NCBI RefSeq assembly: GCF_024170225.1 | Contig: NZ_JALJXU010000004.1 | Location: 186,001 to 250,000, forward strand | Reading direction: 5' to 3' | Source: Streptococcus gallinaceus | GTDB lineage: Bacteria; Bacillota; Bacilli; Lactobacillales; Streptococcaceae | DNA: 64,000 nt | Shown here: positions 8,911 through 16,849 of the stretch, piece by piece | How the letters are laid out: every line of letters begins with the position of its first letter | Numbering within the stretch: position 1 is the first letter of the stretch | Notes under the pieces: generated by a model | Told to the model about the DNA's origin: nothing | Database searches by the model: none | Seen by the model: only the letters and a program-made list of their open reading frames with translations | Made by a program: the position numbers and the translations under genes

Positions 8911-9027
8911 AATGTTCCCTTTCAAAACAGAATACATCCATTTTATCATAATTCTAGGGGATTGACTTGGGAAAATCCGCTGGAACACCGAGCCCAGTAA
9001 ATTTTCCTAAGAAAGAATAGAATGTAG

Positions 9028-9033
9028 TATAAT
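9028..9033 (+). promoter_or_regulatory. -10 box upstream of pbp2A
   Basis: TATAAT 30 bases before the pbp2A ATG; no clear -35. The ribosome site is AAGAGGAATGTC. Confidence 0.45.
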
Positions 9034-9062
9034 GAACTAAATAGATAAGAAAGAGGAATGTC

Positions 9063-11243
9063 ATGCAAGAAGATAGAAATCTATATGATGATGAATTTTC
9101 GCAAGAAGGCGAGCGACTCAGTCGCCGCAGCCGTCGCGGAGAGCTAGCTGATCACCCAAAGAAAAAGTCAAAGATTCCAGAACCTATTCGTCGTTTTTGG
9201 CGTCGCTATCAACTGACTAAGATTTTTTTGATTGTCATCGGAGTTGTGGTCTTGACTGTTGGGGGTTATTTATTCTACTTGGCAAAAACTGCGAATGTGG
9301 GAGATTTGCAGGCTGCGCTGAAGGCGCGTACGGTCATTTATGATAAAGATGGAAAAGAGGCTGGTACGCTTTCGGGTCAAAAGGGGACCTATGTGGAGCT
9401 AGATGCCATTTCAGATAATCTGGAACATGCCGTCATTGCTACAGAAGACCGCACTTTTTATAAAAATTCGGGAATTAACTACAAGCGGACTCTGTTGGCT
9501 CTTGTGACTTTGGGGCGCTCAGGTGGTGGGTCGACCATTACCCAGCAGTTGGCAAAAAATGCCTTCCTAACCCAAGAACAAACAGTGAGCCGTAAGGCCA
9601 AGGAATATTTTTTAGCGCTGGAAATCAATAAAAAGTACAGTAAAAATGAAATCCTCACCATGTATCTCAACAACGCTTATTTTGGGAATGGTGTCTGGGG
9701 TGTAGAAGATGCCAGTAAGAAATACTTTGGCATCAGCGCTGCAGATTTATCCATCGAACAATCAGCTGTTATCGCGGGGATGCTAAAAGGTCCGGAGATT
9801 TACAATCCCTATTATTCGCTTGAAAATGCAACCAATCGCCGCAATACGGTGCTGGGCGTGATGAAGGAAGCAGGTTATATCGATGATGCAACCTTGAAGG
9901 CAGAAAAAGCCGTAGACTTGTCTAGTCAGCTCCATGATGCCTATACAGGCAAGCAGGACGACTACAACTACCCATCTTATTTTGATGCGGTGGTGGCAGA
10001 AGCTATTGAAAAATACGGCTTCAAAGAAAGTGATATCATTAACAACGGCTACCGCATTTACACAGAGATGGACCAAAATTCTCAAGCCAGCGTGCAGTTG
10101 ATTTACAATGATGAAAGTATGTTCCCAGCGTCACCTCATGATGGAGAAATTGCAGAGTCAGCTCATGTTGCTTTGGATCCTAAAACTGGCGGTGTTCGTG
10201 CTCTGGTTGGCCGTGTCAATAGTTCTGAAAATGCAACCTTTCGTAGTTTTAACTTTGTAACCCAATCTGCACGTAGTCCAGGATCGACCATTAAGCCATT
10301 AGTAGCCTATGCACCAGCCGTTTCTGCTGGATGGGCCATTGATAAGGCTCTGGATAATCATACGGAGACCTATGGCAATTACACCCTCCACAACTACGAT
10401 TACAACACATCGGAAACCATCCCCATGTACCAAGCCCTAGCCCTGTCCTACAACCTTCCAGCAGCTTCGATTGTCCATCAACTGGGAGTAGATACAGCCT
10501 TTGAGTACGGTAGTAAGTTTGGTCTCAATATGGACAAGGTTGACCGTGTTCTAGGAGTTTCAATCGGTAGCGGTGTTTCAACGAATCCATTGCAGATGGC
10601 TCAGGCTTATTCAACCTTTGCAAATGGTGGCGTGATGAAAGATGCCCATCTGATTACAAAAATTGAATCAGCAAGTGGACAAGTGTTGGCACAGCACAAA
10701 TCAACCAGCAAGCGCGTGATTGACAAATCCGTCGCGGACAAGATGACTTCGATGATGCTAGGGACTTACACAAATGGTACAGGTGCCAATGCAGATGTTT
10801 ATGGCTACAATCTTGCTGGGAAAACAGGGACAACGGAGACCAGTTTCAATGCAGACTTGATTAATGACCAATGGATTATCGCCTACACACCTGATTTGGT
10901 CATGACCCAGTGGGTCGGTTTTGAAAAAACAGATGAGCACCATTATATTGACGGCAGCAATTCGTGGATGGCGCCAGTCGTCTTTCAGACGGTGGCGGGT
11001 GCAATCTTGCCAAATACGGCTGGAACTAGCTTTAATGTAGAAAATGCCTATGTTGCTAACGGAATTGTAGCGACGACACCAGATACAGGCCACAAGAGCA
11101 AGGTAGATATTGATGCCAATATCAAAGATATTTCAGATAAGGCAAAAAATCTGTTAGAGCAAACCAAAAAGGGATTAGAGGATGCTAATCTGCCAGGACG
11201 TGCAAAAACACTCTGGGATACAGTAACCTCTTGGTTTAACTAG
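9063..11243 (+). CDS. pbp2A: Class A penicillin-binding protein 2A
   Basis: A 726-residue bifunctional peptidoglycan synthase. A cytoplasmic basic tail (1-50) and one membrane anchor (about 52-73) precede the GT51 glycosyltransferase domain with ATEDRTFYKN (catalytic Glu128), GGGSTITQQLAKN and the EINKKYSKNEIL/MYLNNAYFG motifs. The transpeptidase domain has the active-site Ser408 in STIK (408-411), SYN at 462-464 and KTGT starting at Lys587. All catalytic motifs are intact. By length and cytoplasmic tail it matches streptococcal PBP2a. It sits just before rpmG-secE-nusG, the usual streptococcal order. Confidence 0.93.
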   Translation: MQEDRNLYDDEFSQEGERLSRRSRRGELADHPKKKSKIPEPIRRFWRRYQLTKIFLIVIGVVVLTVGGYLFYLAKTANVGDLQAALKARTVIYDKDGKEAGTLSGQKGTYVELDAISDNLEHAVIATEDRTFYKNSGINYKRTLLALVTLGRSGGGSTITQQLAKNAFLTQEQTVSRKAKEYFLALEINKKYSKNEILTMYLNNAYFGNGVWGVEDASKKYFGISAADLSIEQSAVIAGMLKGPEIYNPYYSLENATNRRNTVLGVMKEAGYIDDATLKAEKAVDLSSQLHDAYTGKQDDYNYPSYFDAVVAEAIEKYGFKESDIINNGYRIYTEMDQNSQASVQLIYNDESMFPASPHDGEIAESAHVALDPKTGGVRALVGRVNSSENATFRSFNFVTQSARSPGSTIKPLVAYAPAVSAGWAIDKALDNHTETYGNYTLHNYDYNTSETIPMYQALALSYNLPAASIVHQLGVDTAFEYGSKFGLNMDKVDRVLGVSIGSGVSTNPLQMAQAYSTFANGGVMKDAHLITKIESASGQVLAQHKSTSKRVIDKSVADKMTSMMLGTYTNGTGANADVYGYNLAGKTGTTETSFNADLINDQWIIAYTPDLVMTQWVGFEKTDEHHYIDGSNSWMAPVVFQTVAGAILPNTAGTSFNVENAYVANGIVATTPDTGHKSKVDIDANIKDISDKAKNLLEQTKKGLEDANLPGRAKTLWDTVTSWFN

Positions 11244-11272
11244 TTGTCAAATGGATAAAAAAATGGTAAAAT
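11244..11272 (+). promoter_or_regulatory. Promoter of rpmG-secE
   Basis: TTGTCA, 17-base spacer, TAAAAT immediately after the pbp2A stop codon. No terminator separates pbp2A from it, so read-through is also possible. Confidence 0.7.
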
Positions 11273-11291
11273 AGTTGGGATGGAGGGCTCT

Positions 11292-11444
11292 ATGGCATTA
11301 AAAAAAGCAAGCCTAGCGTGTACCATTTGCGGTTCTAGAAACTACTCAATTAAGCTTTCTAGCACTCCAAAACCAACACGATTAGAAGTAAATAAATATT
11401 GTAAACATTGTGGTCAGTATACGGTCCACAAAGAAACCAGATAG
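11292..11444 (+). CDS. rpmG: 50S ribosomal protein L33
   Basis: A 50-residue protein with ribosome site GGAGGG before the ATG. It has the four-cysteine zinc-binding form of L33: CTIC near the N-terminus (Cys10, Cys13) and CKHC (Cys37, Cys40), with the conserved RNYSIKLSS and RLEVNKYC segments. Streptococci carry several rpmG copies, including zinc-free versions; this is the zinc-type copy linked to secE. Ten bases separate it from secE. Confidence 0.93.
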   Translation: MALKKASLACTICGSRNYSIKLSSTPKPTRLEVNKYCKHCGQYTVHKETR

Positions 11445-11453
11445 GAGAATGAC

Positions 11454-11630
11454 GTGAAATTTTTGAAAGATACGATTCAAATTCTTAAAGACACGACTTG
11501 GCCGACGAAAAAGCAAGGATGGACAGACTTTGTTTCTGTTTTGCAATACTCAGCTTTCTTTGTGATCATCATCTACCTTTTTGACTTAGTATTGTCAAAA
11601 GGTTTGATTGCCATGCTTAATCTTTTCTAG
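11454..11630 (+). CDS. secE: Preprotein translocase subunit SecE
   Basis: A 58-residue single-span SecE that clamps the SecY channel. GTG start with ribosome site AGGAG. The cytoplasmic amphipathic helix contains the conserved DTTWPTKKQ motif, followed by one membrane helix (about 31-52). The short single-TM form is normal for Gram-positives. Located between rpmG and nusG as in most Firmicutes. Confidence 0.93.
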   Translation: MKFLKDTIQILKDTTWPTKKQGWTDFVSVLQYSAFFVIIIYLFDLVLSKGLIAMLNLF

Positions 11631-11637
11631 TAAATAC

Positions 11638-11666
11638 TTGCGTGGGCATTCTTGCCATGATATAAT
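11638..11666 (+). promoter_or_regulatory. Promoter upstream of nusG
   Basis: TTGCGT, 17-base spacer, TATAAT. It points into a GC-rich hairpin with a T-run that begins almost at the expected transcription start. Confidence 0.55.
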
Positions 11667-11674
11667 GAAGACAG

Positions 11675-11697
11675 CGAAAGCCTTCGGGCTTTTTTCT
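11675..11697 (+). terminator. Hairpin with T-run between secE and nusG
   Basis: GAAAGCC, TTCG tetraloop, GGCTTTTTTC. It probably ends the rpmG-secE transcript; because a promoter lies directly upstream it could also sit at the 5' end of the nusG mRNA. Confidence 0.7.
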
Positions 11698-11741
11698 TAT
11701 GAAAAAATTAAAAAATTCCTAAAAACGAAAGGAAGCAAATT

Positions 11742-12281
11742 ATGTTAGATTCTTTTGATAAGGGCTGGTTTGTCCTTCAAACTTACTCTGGTTATGAAAA
11801 TAAAGTCAAGGAGAACCTTCTTCAACGTGCCCACACTTATGACATGTTGGACAATATCTTGCGCGTAGAAATTCCCACTCAGACTGTCCAAGTTGAGAAA
11901 AATGGCGAGAAAAAAGAAGTAGAAGAAAACCGTTTCCCAGGTTATGTCTTGGTTGAGATGGTCATGACAGACGAAGCTTGGTTTGTTGTACGTAACACAC
12001 CAAACGTTACAGGTTTCGTTGGGTCACACGGAAACCGTTCAAAACCAACTCCGCTTTTGGAAGAAGAAATCCGTCAAATCCTCGTATCAATGGGACAAAC
12101 TGTTCAGGAATTTGATATTAAGGTACAAGTTGGTGATACTGTTCGTATCATCGACGGAGCCTTTTCTGGATATGAAGGCAAGATTTCTGAGATTGATAAC
12201 AACAAGGTGAAAATGATTATCTCTATGTTTGGTAACGATACTGTAGCAGAAGTTAGCCTAAACCAAATCGCAGAATTGTAA
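11742..12281 (+). CDS. nusG: Transcription termination/antitermination factor NusG
   Basis: A 179-residue NusG. The N-terminal NGN domain (about 1-115) has GWFVLQTYSGYENKVKENL and FPGYVLVEM; the C-terminal KOW domain (about 125-179) has VGDTVRIIDGAFSGYEGKI. NusG binds RNA polymerase and links it to the ribosome or Rho; in Firmicutes it also promotes pausing. Good AAAGGAAG ribosome site. A strong terminator follows. Confidence 0.95.
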   Translation: MLDSFDKGWFVLQTYSGYENKVKENLLQRAHTYDMLDNILRVEIPTQTVQVEKNGEKKEVEENRFPGYVLVEMVMTDEAWFVVRNTPNVTGFVGSHGNRSKPTPLLEEEIRQILVSMGQTVQEFDIKVQVGDTVRIIDGAFSGYEGKISEIDNNKVKMIISMFGNDTVAEVSLNQIAEL

Positions 12282-12283
12282 GA

Positions 12284-12310
12284 AAAACCAGTCCTTTGGA
12301 CTGGTTTTTT
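12284..12310 (+). terminator. Terminator after nusG
   Basis: AAAAACCAGTCC, 3-base loop, GGACTGGTTTTTT: an 11-bp stem and T-run directly after the stop codon. Confidence 0.9.
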
Positions 12311-12383
12311 GAATGTGGAGTGCAGTATACTTGCCGATAAAACAAAAAAGCCCGAAACATCGAACTTTTCTTTAGACACATAA

Positions 12384-12454
12384 AGGCGGTAGACGGATTT
12401 GAACCGACGATCAAGCTTTTGCAGAGCCGTGCCTTACCACTTGGCTATACCGCC
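12384..12454 (-). tRNA. tRNA-Cys(GCA)
   Basis: 71-base minus-strand tRNA: acceptor GGCGGTA/TACCGCC, anticodon loop CTGCAAA (anticodon GCA), short variable loop, T-loop TTCAAAT, and discriminator U73, which is a cysteine-tRNA identity base. CCA is not encoded. Confidence 0.95.
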
Positions 12455-12555
12455 ATAACAGAAACTATTCTACCGTAAAATAGATTTTTGGTCAAGTGGA
12501 AAAATTGCTAGCGAATGAAAATATTGGTATTTGGGCTGAAAATGGTTGATTTCAC

Positions 12556-12584
12556 TTGATAAATGGAGCAAAATCTGTTATACT
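12556..12584 (+). promoter_or_regulatory. Promoter of rpsB
   Basis: TTGATA, 17-base spacer, TATACT: a near-consensus promoter as expected for a ribosomal protein gene. Transcription should start near 12591 and leave a leader of about 110 bases before rpsB. Confidence 0.75.
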
Positions 12585-12590
12585 GATGAG

Positions 12591-12701
12591 GTTGTGTATG
12601 CAACAAATACTCATCCTGAATCCATTGTGGGGCTGTTGCCCTTGTGGTTGCTCTGCAAGCTGACGTTTGGGAGAGGAGAAAAAACAAAAGGAGAAATACT
12701 C
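12591..12701 (+). promoter_or_regulatory. rpsB 5' leader, possible S2 autoregulatory structure
   Basis: About 110 untranslated bases between the promoter and the rpsB ATG, with a small GC hairpin (GGGC-TGTT-GCCC near 12630-12645) and TTGC/GCAA segments that can pair. Many bacteria autoregulate rpsB through such leaders; the match to a known S2 leader could not be tested here. The ribosome site is AAAGGAG. Confidence 0.4.
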
Positions 12702-13478
12702 ATGGCAGTAATTTCAATGAAACAACTTCTTGAGGCTGGTGTACACTTCGGTCACCAGACTCGTCGCTGGAACCCTAAGATGGCTAAATACATCTTCACA
12801 GAACGTAACGGTATCCACGTTATCGACTTGCAACAAACTGTAAAATTGGCTGACCAAGCTTACGAATTCGTTCGTGATGCAGCAGCAAACGACGCTGTTA
12901 TCTTGTTCGTTGGTACTAAAAAACAAGCTGCAGAAGCAGTTAAAGACGAAGCTATCCGTGCTGGTCAATACTTCATCAACCACCGTTGGTTGGGTGGAAC
13001 TCTTACAAACTGGGGTACAATCCAAAAACGTATCGCTCGTTTGAAAGAAATCAACCGTATGGAAGAAGAAGGAACTTTTGAAGTTCTTCCTAAGAAAGAA
13101 GTTGCACTTCTTAACAAACAACGCGCTCGTCTTGAAAAATTCTTGGGCGGTATCGCAGATATGCCACGTATTCCAGACGTAATGTTTGTTGTTGACCCAC
13201 ATAAAGAACAAATCGCTGTTAAAGAAGCTAAAAAATTGGGTATCCCAGTTGTAGCGATGGTCGATACAAACACTGACCCAGATGATATTGATGTAATCAT
13301 CCCAGCAAACGACGACGCTATCCGCGCTGTTAAATTGATCACAGCTAAAATGGCTGACGCTATCATCGAAGGTAACCAAGGTGAAGACAGCGTTGCAGCA
13401 GTAGAAGCTGAATTGGCTGCTGAACCAGCATCAACTGAATCAATCGAAGAATTGGTTGAAGTTGTTGAAGGTAAATAA
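12702..13478 (+). CDS. rpsB: 30S ribosomal protein S2
   Basis: A 258-residue S2. The ATG is preceded by AAAAGGAG, and the standard N-terminus [20 protein letters not shown] is seen. Conserved blocks include [41 protein letters not shown] and VDTNTDPD. The acidic C-terminal tail is typical of streptococci. The gene is rich in the codons favoured by highly expressed streptococcal genes. A hairpin lies between it and tsf. Confidence 0.97.
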   Translation: MAVISMKQLLEAGVHFGHQTRRWNPKMAKYIFTERNGIHVIDLQQTVKLADQAYEFVRDAAANDAVILFVGTKKQAAEAVKDEAIRAGQYFINHRWLGGTLTNWGTIQKRIARLKEINRMEEEGTFEVLPKKEVALLNKQRARLEKFLGGIADMPRIPDVMFVVDPHKEQIAVKEAKKLGIPVVAMVDTNTDPDDIDVIIPANDDAIRAVKLITAKMADAIIEGNQGEDSVAAVEAELAAEPASTESIEELVEVVEGK

Positions 13479-13520
13479 TCAGTACGTTTGAGTACAGTTC
13501 AACATAAGTAAATAAACATT

Positions 13521-13557
13521 AAAACGGGGCAGATGCAGACCGCTCTGTCTCGTTTTA
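13521..13557 (+). terminator. Hairpin between rpsB and tsf
   Basis: AAAACGGGGCAGA pairs with TCTGTCTCGTTTT (with G-T pairs), followed by ATTATT. A partial terminator or processing site that would set the rpsB:tsf mRNA ratio. Confidence 0.7.
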
Positions 13558-13591
13558 TTATTCATCAATAAAAAATAATAGGAGAATAGAC

Positions 13592-14632
13592 ATGGCAGAA
13601 ATCACAGCTAAACTTGTTAAAGAATTGCGTGAAAAATCAGGTGCTGGCGTTATGGACGCTAAAAAAGCATTGGTAGAAACTGACGGTGATATCGAAAAAG
13701 CAATCGAATTACTTCGTGAAAAAGGTATGGCTAAGGCTGCTAAAAAAGCAGACCGCGTTGCTGCTGAAGGTTTGACAGGTGTTTACGTTAACGGTAACGT
13801 TGCAGCAGTTATCGAAGTGAATGCAGAAACTGACTTTGTTGCGAAAAACGACCAATTCGTTACTTTGGTAAACGAAACAGCTAAAGTTATCGCAGAAGGC
13901 AAACCTGCTAACAACGAAGAAGCACTTGCTTTGACAATGCCTTCAGGTGAAACATTGGAACAAGCATTTGTATCAGCAACTGCTACAATCGGAGAAAAAA
14001 TCTCATTCCGTCGTTTTGCATTGGTTGAAAAAACGGATGAGCAACACTTCGGTGCTTACCAACACAACGGTGGTCGTATCGGTGTTATCACTGTTATCGA
14101 AGGTGGCGACGATGCGCTTGCTAAACAAGTTTCAATGCACGTTGCAGCCATGAAACCACAAGTTCTTTCATACACTGAATTGGACCCACAATTTGTGAAA
14201 GACGAATTGGCTCAATTGAACCACGTCATCGATCAAGATAACGAAAGCCGTGCAATGGTTGATAAACCAGCTCTTCCACACCTTCAATACGGTTCAAAAG
14301 CTCAATTGTCTGACGAAGTAATTGCTGCTGCTGAAGAAGCTATCAAAGCTGAATTGGCTGCTGAAGGCAAACCAGAAAAAATCTGGGACAAAATCCTTCC
14401 AGGTAAAATGGACCGCTTCATGCTTGACAACACTAAAGTTGACCAAGCTTACACACTTCTTGCACAAGTGTACATCATGGATGACAGCAAGACAGTTGAA
14501 GCTTACCTTGAGTCAGTAAATGCTAAAGCCGTAACATTCGCTCGTTTCGAAGTTGGTGATGGTATTGAAAAAGCTTCAAATGACTTTGAAGCAGAAGTTG
14601 CAGCTACAATGGCGGCAGCTCTTGGTAAATAA
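13592..14632 (+). CDS. tsf: Elongation factor Ts
   Basis: A 346-residue nucleotide exchange factor for EF-Tu. An N-terminal UBA-like domain (about 1-55, [17 protein letters not shown]) is followed by the core with [13 protein letters not shown], which contacts EF-Tu, and the C-terminal module. It is longer than the E. coli form, as usual in streptococci. Ribosome site TAGGAGAA. It forms the classic rpsB-tsf unit and ends in a strong terminator. Confidence 0.97.
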   Translation: MAEITAKLVKELREKSGAGVMDAKKALVETDGDIEKAIELLREKGMAKAAKKADRVAAEGLTGVYVNGNVAAVIEVNAETDFVAKNDQFVTLVNETAKVIAEGKPANNEEALALTMPSGETLEQAFVSATATIGEKISFRRFALVEKTDEQHFGAYQHNGGRIGVITVIEGGDDALAKQVSMHVAAMKPQVLSYTELDPQFVKDELAQLNHVIDQDNESRAMVDKPALPHLQYGSKAQLSDEVIAAAEEAIKAELAAEGKPEKIWDKILPGKMDRFMLDNTKVDQAYTLLAQVYIMDDSKTVEAYLESVNAKAVTFARFEVGDGIEKASNDFEAEVAATMAAALGK

Positions 14633-14652
14633 GAAATTTACATTTATGCAGG

Positions 14653-14681
14653 AAAAGGCTGACGCAAGTCGTCAGCCTTTT
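14653..14681 (+). terminator. Terminator after tsf
   Basis: AAAAGGCTGACG, 5-base loop, CGTCAGCCTTTT. Confidence 0.9.
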
Positions 14682-14704
14682 CTATTGTTTAGGAATGATG
14701 AGGA

Positions 14705-15850
14705 ATGATGAAAAAACAAAATTATTTGAGTGCAGCCTTGCTCTCTATCTCTTTCTTTTTGATGTCGCATTTGGTGATTGCGCCGGCTACTCCAAAGCTT
14801 TATACTTTTTATCATGCTAGTAATCCCCAAATTAGTCTAGCTTCTGTGGAAACATTGGTGACGATTCCAGCGATGACCATCACGATTGTGGTGATTTTGA
14901 GCAACTTGATTGTGACGAAATTAGGCAAGAAAAATACAGTAGAACTGGGTCTCGTCTTAATCTTGCTTTCGGGAATTCTATCCTTTTCGAGCCAGCAATT
15001 TCAGTTGGTCCTCATTAGTCGTCTCTTGTTGGGAGTAGGGATTGGTCTCTACAATTCTCTGTCAATCAGCTTGATTAGTGACTATTTTGATGGGGAAAAA
15101 CGGGCGAGCATGATTGGCCTACGTACAGCTGTGTTGAATGTGGGCAAAACGGTTACGACCTTTTTAGTTGGCTTGGCCTTGTTGGTCGGAGTGCGCTATA
15201 TTTTCTTGGTTTATCTATTGGCTCTGCCAGTCTTGTTTGTTTTCCACAAACTTGTGGATGAAATTCCTTCTGCAGGGGAAAGTGTGGAAAAGTCAGTCGT
15301 ATTTGATAAGGGAGTAATCCTCTGGATGTTGATAACTTTCTTTATTGGGCTTGCCTATATTGGCGCGACAGTGAAGATTCCGAGCCTTCTTGTGACTTGC
15401 TATGGCTACAGTGAATTAGCCTCAAGTCAGATGTTGACCGTGTTGGCATTTTCAGGAATTATCTTGGGAGTTTTCTTCGGGAAATTGGCCAAAGCTTTGC
15501 AGGAAGCAACTTTGCCAGTTATGTTGGTAGCGATGGGTGTGGGAAATCTGCTGTTTACTTTCGGCGATCACCTGATTGTCTTCTACATTGCTTCTATCTT
15601 GATTGGCGCGAGTTTTGTGGGTGGCATGTCAGCAATCTTTAATGCGATTGCTAAACAATATAAACCAAAACAAATCAATTTTATCACTAGTATGGCACTT
15701 ACTGCTGGAAATGTCGGGGTTATCTTGACACCTTTAGTATTGACAAAAGCCTTGGCGGCCTTGGCTCTGGATGTATACGTCCTTCCATTTTTTGTAACTG
15801 CTGGGATGATGGTATTGGCCTTGGTCTGTTACCGTTTGGCAAGAAAATAA
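14705..15850 (+). CDS. MFS transporter of unknown substrate
   Basis: A 381-residue protein with about 12 predicted membrane helices and a major facilitator pattern: a short loop with NLIVTKLGKKNTVELG between helices 2 and 3, and a glycine-rich helix RLLLGVGIGLYNSLS. The substrate cannot be told; the family includes drug and metabolite exporters. Two adjacent ATGs (14705, 14708) follow a tandem duplication of the ten bases AGGAATGATG that supplies the ribosome site. It stands alone between two strong terminators. Confidence 0.75.
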   Translation: MMKKQNYLSAALLSISFFLMSHLVIAPATPKLYTFYHASNPQISLASVETLVTIPAMTITIVVILSNLIVTKLGKKNTVELGLVLILLSGILSFSSQQFQLVLISRLLLGVGIGLYNSLSISLISDYFDGEKRASMIGLRTAVLNVGKTVTTFLVGLALLVGVRYIFLVYLLALPVLFVFHKLVDEIPSAGESVEKSVVFDKGVILWMLITFFIGLAYIGATVKIPSLLVTCYGYSELASSQMLTVLAFSGIILGVFFGKLAKALQEATLPVMLVAMGVGNLLFTFGDHLIVFYIASILIGASFVGGMSAIFNAIAKQYKPKQINFITSMALTAGNVGVILTPLVLTKALAALALDVYVLPFFVTAGMMVLALVCYRLARK

Positions 15851-15890
15851 AAGAAGCTGGAATTTTTATTCCAGCTTCTTATTTTTTTAT
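15851..15890. terminator. Bidirectional terminator after the MFS gene
   Basis: AAGAAGCTGGAA / TTCCAGCTTCTT with a 6-base loop and a T-run, shared with the converging thioredoxin-like gene whose stop lies at 15887. Confidence 0.88.
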
Positions 15891-16246
15891 AGGCTTGTAA
15901 AAGTGCGGATGTCATCGATGGTCATGCTAGAATCGCAGCGAACTCGGACACCGTCTGGAGTGGCAAAAAGAAAGCCTGGAACGGTCACAACTTGGTATTG
16001 GTTGCGCAGGTCAGCAATTTCTGCTGCGGAATAGTCAGGGCTTTGGCTGTGGAGGAAGTAGATGGTTTGCTTGTCTTCAGCTGCAAATTGAGCCAATGTT
16101 TTGCAGAAACGTCGGCAATATTGGCAGGTTTCACGCCCGATAAAGAGGATGCTACCGTCCTTTTTTTGCAATAATTCTTTAGCTTCTGCAGGAGTAACAG
16201 TTGTAAATTGCTGGACTTGTTCTAAAAATTCTTGTGGTGTAAACAT
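15887..16246 (-). CDS. Thioredoxin-like protein (bacteriocin transport accessory type)
   Basis: A 119-residue cytoplasmic thioredoxin-fold protein with the redox motif CQYC in FIGRETCQYCRRF and a cis-proline segment VTVPGF. Proteins of this size and motif in lactic acid bacteria are often named bacteriocin transport accessory proteins (PedC-like), but no bacteriocin gene is near, so a general thiol-redox role is as likely. The start used has an AAAAAGGAG ribosome site; the frame extends upstream without one. Divergent from ctsR. Confidence 0.75.
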   Translation of the reverse strand: MFTPQEFLEQVQQFTTVTPAEAKELLQKKDGSILFIGRETCQYCRRFCKTLAQFAAEDKQTIYFLHSQSPDYSAAEIADLRNQYQVVTVPGFLFATPDGVRVRCDSSMTIDDIRTFTSL

Positions 16247-16321
16247 AATTTCTCCTTTTTGTTTTAGTATATGAAAAAGACGGTGATTTTTCAAGTAAGG
16301 GATAGCAAAAGTGGTCTTTGC

Positions 16322-16350
16322 TTTCCAAATAGGGCTATTTTCGATATAAT
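16322..16350 (+). promoter_or_regulatory. Promoter of the ctsR-clpC operon
   Basis: TTTCCA, 17-base spacer, TATAAT just upstream of the CtsR box. Confidence 0.55.
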
Positions 16351-16358
16351 AAAAGAAT

Positions 16359-16375
16359 AGTCAAAGTTAGTCAGT
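16359..16375 (+). promoter_or_regulatory. CtsR operator
   Basis: AGTCAAA-GTT-AGTCAGT: two heptads in direct repeat that match the CtsR consensus (RGTCAAA-NAN-RGTCAAA) at nearly every position. It overlaps the expected transcription start, so CtsR would autorepress the operon. Confidence 0.8.
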
Positions 16376-16395
16376 ATGGAAAGGAAGAGTTGGCC

Positions 16396-16848
16396 ATGAA
16401 GAATACATCGGATTATATTGAAGAACACATCAAGGCCATTTTAGAGACAGCGAGTGTTGCAGAACTCAAACGAAGTGAGTTGGCCAGTCGTTTTGAGGTG
16501 GTACCAAGCCAGATCAACTATGTGATTAAAACACGGTTTACAGCCAGTCGAGGCTATATCGTTGAGAGTAAGCGCGGTGGAGGAGGCTATATTCGGATTG
16601 GTCGGGTGACTTTTTCGGATAAGCATGAGCTCATTCGCGATTTACAAAAAAATATGGGGATTAGCCTGTCTTGGGCAGTCTTTCAAGACCTGATGCAGCT
16701 CTTGTTTGATGAGGGATTGATTACAGAGAGAGAGGGAAATCTTTTCTTAGCGACTGCTGGAAATGAGGTGCTGGGAGAAGAGGCTTCCTATATTCGTGCT
16801 CGAATGATGCGTGAGATATTAAGTGCTATTGATAGGAAAGAGGACTAG
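16396..16848 (+). CDS. ctsR: Transcriptional repressor CtsR
   Basis: A 150-residue class III heat-shock repressor that senses heat directly and is degraded by Clp proteases. The winged-helix N-terminal domain has NTSDYIEEHIKAIL and SQINYVIKTRFT, and the glycine-rich wing is KRGGGGYIRI; the C-terminal domain follows. ATG 16396 is preferred over the upstream in-frame TTG because of AAGGAAGAG and the conserved N-terminus. clpC begins one base after its stop codon. Confidence 0.95.
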   Translation: MKNTSDYIEEHIKAILETASVAELKRSELASRFEVVPSQINYVIKTRFTASRGYIVESKRGGGGYIRIGRVTFSDKHELIRDLQKNMGISLSWAVFQDLMQLLFDEGLITEREGNLFLATAGNEVLGEEASYIRARMMREILSAIDRKED

Positions 16849-16849
16849 A

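Noticed and set aside
12714-13379. 221-residue open frame on the minus strand opposite rpsB
   Set aside because: A shadow of the biased codon use of rpsB; no ribosome site, composition unlike a protein (Phe/Ser/Val-rich), and rpsB is certain.
15887-16246. Part of a bacteriocin locus
   Set aside because: The protein resembles bacteriocin transport accessory proteins, but no bacteriocin, immunity or ABC export gene is nearby.
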